Source of the DNA: Strigamia acuminata
Lineage: Eukaryota > Arthropoda > Chilopoda > Geophilomorpha > Linotaeniidae
Reading direction: 5' to 3'
NCBI GenBank assembly: GCA_949358305.1
Contig: OX442323.1
Coordinates: forward strand, 2,294,001-2,358,000
DNA length: 64,000 bases
Both the position numbers and the translations under genes were made by a program. Positions 57,901 through 64,000 of the stretch are shown here, piece after piece; position 1 is the first letter of the stretch, and each line of letters opens with the position of its first letter. Under the pieces are notes generated by a model. It was not told where the DNA came from, did no database searches, and worked only from the letters and a program-made list of their open reading frames with translations.

Positions 57901-59778
57901 TTCGAAAAGTCCTCTGTGCGTAATAAATGCGAGAAATCTCTCGTCACCTGGACGCACTCCAATCTGGTGGAAAGCTTCTCGTCCGTCTATGATCGAAAAC
58001 CAATTTGATCCTCCTAAATAAGAAAATATATTATCGATGTCGGGCAGTGGGTAGACATCGGGTAAAGTCTGAGCATTCATCGGTCTAAAATCCATGGCTG
58101 TACGCCAGTCTCCAGTCTTCTTTGGAACAACAACAGGCGCCACCGCACAATCACTTTTTGATCGACGAATAATGCCTTGTTTTAGTTTTTGGTCCAAATA
58201 AGCGTCAATTACCATCTTTTTTGCTGGGTTAACGGGTCTTACAGGCACATGAATTGGTCTAAAGTCCGGTTTTAAATTTACTTCAAACTGAGTGTTGTTA
58301 CATAATCCGACCTCCTCACGAAATACTTTCGAAATTGGTCGAAGAGTCTGAATTAATAAACGAATTTGGGGTACCGTCAATGATGACCACAGCTGGTCGT
58401 AAATCCAATCCAGTTGCGTTGGATCACTGCTTGGTTGATATTGTAGTACGTTAACATCCAGAGGCGGCTCCGAAATCGTCGAATGATCGTGTACTCTGGC
58501 CATGAGCGCATTTTCATCCACACGACGCAAAAGCTGTCTTCCCTGCGTGTTAAGTTGTTTTATTGTTGGTGACAATTCATAAAGGCGTCTCCGCTGTCGT
58601 CTTGCACGTCTGCGTTGGCTAAGCGTCGAAAACAATGATGAATTGAATCTTCTTGATTTTTTAATGGAATCCTTCCTCTTTGGTGACCATATAAATGACC
58701 ACTGATCTCGTGTACGATTCCGAATCCTCTTGATTTGGTGCTGAGCATCGTCATTTGGATATTCGAAAATCTCTTGCGACAAAGATCGACGTTCTAGAAG
58801 AATACAATTAATGTTGTTAATTACTACCTTGGGTACATCCTTGGCGCTGTCCTTTGTATCATCGGGCTTCTTGATGGGAAATAAAAGAACAGATTCTGAC
58901 TTGTTAGCTTGTTCTAAAGTCATGAATTGTCTTCGCTCCGGCGATCCCTTCAAATACCACTGGCACAATTCAAAGTCCGTGCACAGACCAACCGCTCTGC
59001 AGAAATCTCTTCCCAGCAGAAGGTCCTCTGATGTTTTGGGTATAATTAAACAAATGAAAGAAATAACGGCCAAAGGTGCGCGCACCGACAGTTTAACAGA
59101 TCCCTTAACTGGAATTTTGTCATCGGCCGCTGTACGCACTGTTTCGTGAAGTTCGAGCAATTCCAAACCCATATTGGCTTCAAGTTTGTTAAATAATGAT
59201 TCTGACATTACACATGTCTGAGCGCCTGAATCCAAAAGTGCAACAAAACTCACGTTAGCCCATGTTATTTTAATGTATGGTGCCTCTCTGTCGAAGCGAT
59301 CAGTCTTCGTAATTTCGATTATTGGCTCTTCAGATTTTTGCAATTCTTCGGGCGACAAAAGAACGAAGTTTGTTTTCAACGTCTCACTCTGTGTCGTCAA
59401 CGAAGTTGGTTTTTTGGGAGTTTCCTTGGCTTTCACAGAAGAAAGTTGCGCTGATTTTGTTGGTTGTGGTGTTACGACACCGGGTATTTTTGATTTTGAT
59501 TTACTTGAATCTGTTTTGATTAATGTAGTTAATTTAATGTCCGTAGACGGGGTTAATGATTTGTTGTTGTCTTCTCGAACAGCAGATGGCGCCTCTGGTG
59601 TCGGAGTAGACGGTTTTGTACTTCCATCGATGTCTGGTGATTCTTCAGTCTTCCTCTCAGTAGAGTCCTTGATGTTTATATCCGACCCGCTCTCTGGACT
59701 CATGCTTTGAGCAGGCCGCTTGCGTTTCCCGACTGACGACTCCATTCCTTGCCACAAACGGGGCACACAGGCCTCCAT
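54967..59778 (-). CDS. gypsy Pol polyprotein: PR-RT-RNase H-integrase
   Basis: Counted from the ATG at 59778 this frame has 1603 codons, but translation probably enters at 59723 by -1 frameshift from gag. A Ser/Thr/Lys-rich linker leads to the protease DSGA (183-186). Reverse transcriptase includes YPLPDI, DGREAFHQI and the catalytic YLDD (about 660-663). RNase H has TDASYSGLGA (about 804). A linker of about 150 residues contains an AT-hook-like GRPKGSKNKKR, then proline-rich sequence. Integrase has an HHCC zinc domain (HLGVEKTL..CEPCQRAK, about 1232-1270), then D (IYIDYY, about 1296), D (DNAPAF, about 1354) and E (NLAERL, about 1391). A GPY/F-like C-terminal module (HDFKPGDFVSIKNR..) follows, with no chromodomain seen. 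All catalytic residues are present. Confidence 0.95.
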   Translation of the reverse strand: MEACVPRLWQGMESSVGKRKRPAQSMSPESGSDINIKDSTERKTEESPDIDGSTKPSTPTPEAPSAVREDNNKSLTPSTDIKLTTLIKTDSSKSKSKIPGVVTPQPTKSAQLSSVKAKETPKKPTSLTTQSETLKTNFVLLSPEELQKSEEPIIEITKTDRFDREAPYIKITWANVSFVALLDSGAQTCVMSESLFNKLEANMGLELLELHETVRTAADDKIPVKGSVKLSVRAPLAVISFICLIIPKTSEDLLLGRDFCRAVGLCTDFELCQWYLKGSPERRQFMTLEQANKSESVLLFPIKKPDDTKDSAKDVPKVVINNINCILLERRSLSQEIFEYPNDDAQHQIKRIRNRTRDQWSFIWSPKRKDSIKKSRRFNSSLFSTLSQRRRARRQRRRLYELSPTIKQLNTQGRQLLRRVDENALMARVHDHSTISEPPLDVNVLQYQPSSDPTQLDWIYDQLWSSLTVPQIRLLIQTLRPISKVFREEVGLCNNTQFEVNLKPDFRPIHVPVRPVNPAKKMVIDAYLDQKLKQGIIRRSKSDCAVAPVVVPKKTGDWRTAMDFRPMNAQTLPDVYPLPDIDNIFSYLGGSNWFSIIDGREAFHQIGVRPGDERFLAFITHRGLFEYVRMPFGPINGPATLQRAMNKTLSKYLYKFVFVYLDDVIIFSKTFEEHVQHLKIILQALDEAGFTMNANKTELCRTSLEVLGHIVEAGHIKPNPNKVTAIQYFPAPTNIKELQRFKGMIGYYQSFFPNYSKTCEVFRPLLKKDSEWNWTIQHQEAFNSLKRGLAEPTLHRRFPDWTKPYILQTDASYSGLGAALMQLNDQGERTPIAFASRALNSAEKNYSVTEIECLAAVWAVKRFRVYLEMMNFYLESDHLSLKWLFQQREPKGRLARWVLSLSEYKFTFLYCSGAQNRVADALSRAPVEPLDADDSPLVDETCYIAYFDDPNDWPKLPIINIIGVGLAAAQQRNNAAVMTRAQRRQQQIKPKLGRPKGSKNKKRPPPNYQVLTRARARQQKQVSTPPGAVAPLPPLMSPLPSPNVPTASFPTPNMLSPPAGPSGAARPNYDGYGGPDSDSSDDSTTYRPAWMGRAGFMPQQVRQDRSQFQRNATRRPVADEQQDEEEDEAERLHEAPQDHQPFRLIPTVNEIIRRQHEDTWSAELIEYLDQGHLPNDQVQAARIRYRAVDFAIYKGMLCRYPPIDINKIRRRRQIYLPLVLREQYFKALHYPPSCGHLGVEKTLHRLRARVYWPKMKEDVLLWIQKCEPCQRAKPLNRLPYGPMIMAKPRHLFHTIYIDYYGKKPRSIGGHCYALVIVDAASRWLDVRLTETSDWKTTIKQLQGFIQRWAFPKVIISDNAPAFRSMEFQAACQSFGAINRYTAVYHPQGNLAERLNQALKNCILAYIEEHVRWDVHIGYFVLAINSAYQASLQYSPYQMVTGQEARYPGDFDSDTDDGQPLPPARARETHELMRELRNNATANLQRAQIRHKRWFDRKRRPHDFKPGDFVSIKNRQLSSADRQFAAGLRQRTEGVYVIHKLTGPNTVILMDKDGRRMLPYNVVELRHWFNNDDDLDQTDATMIEKHVAAFTSEIETIIASFSIK
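59663..59730 (-). promoter_or_regulatory. programmed -1 ribosomal frameshift signal, gag to pol
   Basis: The heptamer GGGAAAC (59730-59724) is in the correct gag phase, G GGA AAC. After a 6-base spacer comes a stem, GGCCTGCTC (59717-59709) with GAGCGGGTC (59692-59684), 9 bp including two G-U pairs. Its loop contains GAGTCC (59701-59696), which can pair with GGACTC (59668-59663), giving an H-type pseudoknot. Pol lies exactly in the -1 frame relative to gag. These are the standard components of a retroviral-type frameshift site. Confidence 0.82.
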
Positions 59779-61616
59779 GATTGCCTGTCAGACATGAACC
59801 ATTTGTCCGTTGGTGTTTTTCTCCACATAGCATTCTTCGGGAGCCTTGGCTCTGAAGGCGCTTCTTTAGCGGCTGGAAAAATGACAACGTCCTTGGGACA
59901 TATGTGCTGTGTATCCGTTCTAGGTGTTGGCGCAGTAATCGCAGTCATGGCGTGGACATCAGATCTTTGTGCTGCCGCTGATGCAGACTCCTTTGGCGGG
60001 TCCTTATTGGTTTCCTCGCTGTTGGGATCCTCTGGATCGAGCGCGCACGCCGACATGTCCTCGAGCAATGCTGTAAATACTTTGTTGAATCTTGAAAAAC
60101 GACCAGACCTGGACGAAGTAGATTGTTGATTTAACTTCTCCTCCTCTGTTCTGGTGCGTGTGGCAGGACCCACTCCTGCGGGTAAAGGCATCTCCTGGTC
60201 CGAAACTCCGCACTGTTTGTACTCAAAAGTCCGCAACGAATCCAATTGAAGGCGATTATCGACGTCGTTGCCCATTTTGACTGCGTCGTCGATCGTCCTG
60301 ATGCACCAAGAGCGCATTAATTGTACGACTTGAGTTTGCATCATGCCCTGAACTCGTTCCCACTGCAAGCCCTTGTCCTTGTATCCAGCAATATTTAAAT
60401 AATGAATCATCTCGCTGAGGAACGACATAGTTGATTCCCCTGGCTTTTGTTTGCGCTGAGACAACTTAACATTAGCTAAAGCTGAATTAATGGAAAATAC
60501 CTGCCTGAAAATTAATTCAAAGTCCTCCCAATTGTTAGGTTTTGGAGTTAGAGCCATCCACCAACGTTGCGCTCTATTTCGGAGCGCGAGAACCACGTAT
60601 ACTTTCAAATATATTCCTTCCGGTGCTCCCATGGTAAACATGTGCGCATATAGCTTACCTAGGAACAAGTCCACTGTGTCGAAAGTAGCTTCATCCGGGT
60701 CGAAGTATGGAATTTTTTCAACTTTAAGTTTATACCTTCCAACCTGAGCGGCTTGACGCTGATCTTCCGACTCCAACGAGAGTTGAGATCTCGTGTGAGG
60801 CAGCTGCCTTGAGGCGCTGAGTGGTATGCCTTGACTACCTCTTTGAGCGGAATCCGGGTCAGGATTCGGTGGTGGGTCCCGTGGAACATTGGAAGTCGTG
60901 TCTCCCTGTTGTGAATGTTGTTGACGTCGTCTCGGAGAATAAGAGCCAGTGCGTCGTGGTCCCGATGCACGTCCAGTATCTCCAAAAGAAAAATCGGCTC
61001 CCCGAGCGCCCTCTCGACCACGACGTGTGGCCCCTGAACCTGCTTCTGGTGCTGGTGGTTCAGGCTGAGTTCGCTCGTTGTGCGAATGGATAAATTCCTC
61101 CACTCTGTCGTTCAGCTCGCGCCTAATTTGCCTCATCGACTCGAGCAACTCCTGGCGAAGTTCGTGCTGTAACTCCCTTCTATCCTCTCGTAATACTCTC
61201 ATCAATGCTTCCATTGTCAGTGCAGGTGGATTCCTTCGATGTTGTTGTGGTTCCGGTTGCATAAACGCAGGTTGGTAAGGAGGCGGCGGTCCTCGTTGAA
61301 TGTCTTCTCGAACCGCTCGCATTCCGTCCACAATTTGTCTTCTCTCCATGAGTGAGTCCTGCAAATGGCGTCTATTTTCCTCCCATTGATCCCGTGCTGT
61401 AGCCGCTTCCCGTTCATGTTGGAGTTGATCCGCTTCCATTTGAGCGTATGTCCTCCAAGGATTGGAAAATGGTACGTCTGTGGATATTGGTTGTACTAGT
61501 AGTTCCTGCTGTTGGTCCGGCTCATGTGTTGGTGAGTCTGGAAGTGGCAAAGTATGCGCTTGTTCGGCTTCTACGTCCGAAACACTGGATTGCGACAAAG
61601 CGTCGCGTGAAGCCAT
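59700..61616 (-). CDS. gypsy Gag polyprotein (638 aa)
   Basis: The capsid-forming protein of the element. The N-terminal half is acidic, Gln/Arg-rich and proline-rich. A retrotrans_gag-type capsid region follows at about residues 305-460, with the typical RAQRWWMAL, WEDFELIFRQVFS and KPGESTMSFLSEMIHYL segments. The C terminus has a lone Cys pair CPVCGKEW but no complete CCHC knuckle. The frame ends at TGA 59702-59700. Its last 26 bases overlap a -1 frameshift signal that gives access to pol. The start is the first ATG, 150 bases after the LTR. It is longer than typical gypsy Gags (300-450 aa) because of the extended N-terminal region. Confidence 0.93.
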   Translation of the reverse strand: MASRDALSQSSVSDVEAEQAHTLPLPDSPTHEPDQQQELLVQPISTDVPFSNPWRTYAQMEADQLQHEREAATARDQWEENRRHLQDSLMERRQIVDGMRAVREDIQRGPPPPYQPAFMQPEPQQHRRNPPALTMEALMRVLREDRRELQHELRQELLESMRQIRRELNDRVEEFIHSHNERTQPEPPAPEAGSGATRRGREGARGADFSFGDTGRASGPRRTGSYSPRRRQQHSQQGDTTSNVPRDPPPNPDPDSAQRGSQGIPLSASRQLPHTRSQLSLESEDQRQAAQVGRYKLKVEKIPYFDPDEATFDTVDLFLGKLYAHMFTMGAPEGIYLKVYVVLALRNRAQRWWMALTPKPNNWEDFELIFRQVFSINSALANVKLSQRKQKPGESTMSFLSEMIHYLNIAGYKDKGLQWERVQGMMQTQVVQLMRSWCIRTIDDAVKMGNDVDNRLQLDSLRTFEYKQCGVSDQEMPLPAGVGPATRTRTEEEKLNQQSTSSRSGRFSRFNKVFTALLEDMSACALDPEDPNSEETNKDPPKESASAAAQRSDVHAMTAITAPTPRTDTQHICPKDVVIFPAAKEAPSEPRLPKNAMWRKTPTDKWFMSDRQSWRPVCPVCGKEWSRQSGNASGLLKA

Positions 61617-61742
61617 GTTGAAATAATAATATGTGTGCCGGCAAAAATAAGTAATTAATCAAATAAATATAACGACCTATACTTGCGTAGTCTTCACTGA
61701 AGAAAATGGTGGTTTGTGTTCTCTTAGAACACGTTTCGAGTT

Positions 61743-61762
61743 GAATCCTGTCTAGCTCGCCA
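61743..61762 (-). other. gypsy primer binding site
   Basis: The minus strand reads TGGCGAGCTAGACAGGATTC, starting four bases after the 5' LTR. Its complement looks like the 3' end of a tRNA (T-loop/T-stem, then CTAGCTC, discriminator G, CCA). A discriminator G suits Ser or Arg among others, but I cannot name the tRNA. Confidence 0.7.
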
Positions 61763-61766
61763 AGAT

Positions 61767-62807
61767 TGTCACGTCGTAGTCGACTTTTTAACAATGGTTT
61801 CGGAAATTTAAGAATTTCCAGGGATTGTAATAACCAGAAAATTTAGGTTCGCAGGCGCTGCAACTCTTAAAACTTTGCCGGGGGTGGTAGCTAGGTTAAG
61901 ACAGCGTCTATTCGTGAAATCTGTATTTTATGGGTGCAGGATTCAATTCGGGCGCCGTACAAAATGGCGAACGTTGATACTTCGAATTTAAGACCAAAAT
62001 ATCGCTCTTCACTAGGGAAAATGTCGTCATATGCTAGGCGTACTTACGAAGAGTATGTTTCTTCTCCTGGACACGCGCAAACGTTGGGTGAACGCGCAAA
62101 CAGGTACCAAACCGCAGACAACGTCGTCGAACCGTTGATAATGAAATGAATACGCAATTGAGACGAGTATGAGTTCAAAATGTCTAGGCTGAGGAGGAAG
62201 TCACAGTCGTGGCATAAAATGTATTGACGAATTGAGACCGTCGAATACGCCGTTTTTCCAGTAATTTGTACGCAAATAATGGGCAAATAATAAATGTTGT
62301 GGTTAGTTAGACTAACATGAGAATTCGGGCTGCAATGTGACCGTATGCGTTGAGACGCAACATAATCGCACTTGGAAATCTCCTAGTTGAGACAGGAGCT
62401 GTTGTCTAGTCGAAGGCGAAAATTATTCTCTCTGTCAAAAATGTCTTGACAGAACAAGTCACCTCTGATCACATGTCAAAGGCCAAGTCAATTCCTAATG
62501 GGGACTGGGCAGAAAACAGGCGATCAGGGGTGAAATATGTAAATTTAGAGCGCGATTATATCAACTTATTGCAGAATTCTCATGAATTGTCTGGATGGGG
62601 TGATTAAAACCAGGCCAAATTAAAGATAAATATCAAAAATAAGGAAAATAACATAAAATAAAATAATAAATTTAGATTTGGGAAAAATAAAATGATTTAG
62701 GGAAACTAGAACAATTTCTCAATATGATTGGGGAAAATTTAAAGGAAAGGCGCAAAATGCGCTTAAAATTTTGAAAATTATTACTGTCTAAAGTCAGGAC
62801 CGTGACA
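61767..62807 (-). repeat. gypsy 5' LTR
   Basis: 1041 bp, same sequence by eye as 49701-50741. On the element's sense strand it contains GTAAGTACG (GT at 62047-62046), a consensus splice donor. On the opposite strand it carries a 71-codon ORF (61934-62149). Confidence 0.95.
61934..62149 (+). CDS. antisense ORF in the gypsy LTR (71 codons), copy in 5' LTR
   Basis: It is antisense to the element. An internal ATG in good context (ACAAAATGGCGAACG) gives a 61-aa, Tyr/Ser/Arg-rich, non-repetitive product (for example KYRSSLGKMSSYARRTYEEY). The identical ORF is at 49868-50083 in the other LTR. No known domain. It overlaps the candidate splice donor on the sense strand, which could explain part of the conservation. 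May be spurious. Confidence 0.25.
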   Translation: MQDSIRAPYKMANVDTSNLRPKYRSSLGKMSSYARRTYEEYVSSPGHAQTLGERANRYQTADNVVEPLIMK

Positions 62808-63310
62808 GGTATTTTAATATTTTGGTATGGTATTTTGGTATGACATTTTGGTATGGTATTTTGGTATTTTGATATGGTATTTTGATATTTTAGTATGGTA
62901 TTTTAATATTTTGGTATGGTATTTTGTATTTTGGTATGGTATTTTGGTATGGTATTTTGGTACGGTATTTTGGTATTTTAGCATGGTATATTGGTATCAT
63001 TGGTACTAAATATTTTTTGATACGGTATTTTGGTACTGTATTTTGGTACCAATGGTACCAAAACATATTGGTACCAAAACATATTTGGTACCAAAACATA
63101 TTTGGTACCAAAACATATTTAGTACCAAAATACCATACCAAAATACCATACCAAAACAAAATACCGTACCAAAATACTGTACCAAAATACTGTATCAAAA
63201 TACTAAACCAAAATACAAAATACCATACCAAAATACTGTATCAAAATACCAAACCAAAATACAAAATACCATACCAAAATACAAAAATAACATACCAAAA
63301 TACTAAAAAT
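62808..63310. repeat. TGGTATTT satellite, right part, inverted about 63050
   Basis: Up to about 63050 the units read TGGTATTTTGGTATGG; beyond it they read ACCAAAATACCATACC. Long spurious ORFs in several frames follow from the repeat. A higher-order block of about 90 bp (TTTTGGTATGACATTTTGGT onward) before the insertion is repeated after it. Confidence 0.9.
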
Positions 63311-63469
63311 ACCATTGTTTATTTACTTTATTTTAGGATTACCAGGCTTAATAAAACCTGATGTTTTATTAAAACGTGGTGTATTGCTCTACTTTTCGGT
63401 ATCACTACACCAGTGAAAAGGCCTCAACCAATGGGATTTTTCTTTATTCTTAGGGTCAGACAGAGTATA

Positions 63470-64000
63470 GTTGATTGTTTTGACCCTATTTCCGTGTTTG
63501 GTGAGGGTCAATCCCCTTCAATGTTAATCCTTTAATTGAGGGTTTTTCCTTAGTTTGAGAACTACAGTTTTCTTAGAATTCAAAGTGAGTCATCTATTCA
63601 TGACCCCTTTTCTTTGCTTTAAGAATAAAAGAATGGGTGCATTCAATCTCAAAATGTAAAAAACCGATTCTAAAAACTTGATTATAAAATCGGTTTTTAA
63701 TTTTGAAAGAGTTAAATTTAACTCATTCAAAGTAAATCTTGCGCATGAGCAGTTCTGACTTCAGTGTTCTGTAATCAAGTTCTCTTGATCCCAGAACTAA
63801 GTTAGTTCTGAACAGAAAATGGCATCCAGGAAAGAGATTGTGGATTTTTTAAGCACTGGTAATCGCACAAACGCGGCCGGTGTTCAGCCGATTACCTGAG
63901 CTTGGTTTCCAGATGGGAACCAACAGCAGAAAAAGTCAAGTGGGAACTTAGCACGATAAGAAATTATTTATTTAACTTACATCTTTGCAACGTGCTTCAA
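63470..64000. other. right edge of window, possible start of another inverted-repeat element
   Basis: At about 63634 ATGGGTGCATTCAATCTCAA resembles the GGGTGCATTCAAT-type ends of some PIF/Harbinger elements. The segment 63638-63750 contains short palindromes (AAAACCGATT and AATCGGTTTT; AGTTAAATTTAACT). The opposite end, if any, lies outside the window. No gene recognised. Confidence 0.25.

Larger units (their letters stand above)
49701..62807 (-). mobile_element. full-length Ty3/gypsy-type retrotransposon with extra ORFs (13,107 bp)
   Basis: 1041-bp LTRs bound the element, with 7-bp perfect inverted ends TGTCACG/CGTGACA. A 4-bp target duplication GGTA flanks it (49697-49700 and 62808-62811). 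In minus-strand order: 5' LTR, primer site, gag, pol, ORF3, ORF4, polypurine tract, 3' LTR. PR-RT-RH-IN order in Pol defines Ty3/gypsy. The LTRs look identical by eye and every frame is open, so it is recent and possibly active. About 0.53 kb between pol and ORF3 and 0.67 kb after ORF4 are noncoding. Confidence 0.97.
49372..63469. mobile_element. foldback element of the TATACT family, split by the gypsy element
   Basis: The left end TATACTCTGTCTGACCTTAA, then GAATAAAGAAAAATCC, is mirrored at 63434-63469 with one mismatch over 36 bp. Further in, CCTAAAATAAAGTAAATAAA (49568-49587) is mirrored at 63316-63335. The inner arms are a TGGTATTT-type array running forward (49594-49700 and 62808 to about 63050), then in reverse complement (about 63050-63310), meeting at GGTACCAATGGTACC. 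Without the 13.1-kb retrotransposon it would be about 990 bp and able to form one large hairpin. Confidence 0.8.

Noticed and set aside
62827-63361. Tyr/Trp-rich and Tyr/Gln-rich ORFs on both strands
   Set aside because: Translations of the TGGTATTT satellite and its inverted half.
1-64000. CRISPR arrays, rRNA operons, bacterial promoters or operons
   Set aside because: The introns, LTR retrotransposons and sarcoglycan gene show a eukaryotic nuclear genome; the short-period arrays have no spacers and are satellites.

Overview
The window is nuclear DNA from an animal, most likely an invertebrate. It is AT-rich and dominated by introns, intergenic DNA and transposable elements. The only host gene I can name is a sarcoglycan of the gamma/delta/zeta class on the minus strand. 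Exon 1 lies at 28816-29031 and the next coding exon at 3418-3519, separated by a 25.3 kb intron, and the rest of the gene lies left of the window. A GC-rich block at about 30.9-31.4 kb is its likely promoter and 5' UTR exon. The species cannot be fixed from the sequence alone.

Layout. 1-3.4 kb is downstream intron holding a decayed DNA transposon. 3.5-28.8 kb is intron 1, with several short inverted-repeat (MITE-like) families, often nested, a 5S-rRNA-like SINE, a 32-bp satellite (about 32 copies) and a 22-bp satellite. 29.0-31.4 kb is the 5' end of the sarcoglycan gene, with a pogo/Tigger-like element in the presumed 5' UTR intron. 31.7-33.1 kb is a nest of two inverted-repeat elements. 33.70-38.81 kb is an intact Ty1/copia element (identical 202-bp LTRs, initiator tRNA-Met primer site, one 1510-aa Gag-Pol ORF, 5-bp target duplication). 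39-49 kb holds more SINE and MITE copies, a 20-bp satellite and one unidentified candidate first exon at 43.7 kb.

49.70-62.81 kb is the most interesting object: a 13.1-kb Ty3/gypsy-type element on the minus strand. It has 1041-bp LTRs, a 4-bp target duplication, a tRNA primer site and a polypurine tract. Gag and Pol are joined by a -1 frameshift signal (GGGAAAC plus a foldable pseudoknot). In the position where errantiviruses carry env there is instead a 957-aa ORF with no visible signal peptide or membrane segment but with a DnaJ-like double CxxCxGxG motif. Overlapping its 3' end is a 53-aa Cys-rich ORF. A splice acceptor just before the 957-aa ORF and a consensus donor in the 5' LTR suggest a spliced subgenomic mRNA.

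Both intact LTR elements sit inside an arm of a palindromic (hairpin/foldback) element. The gypsy element interrupts a foldback element whose inner arms are a TGGTATTT-type satellite in inverted orientation. The copia element interrupts a roughly 180-bp hairpin MITE.
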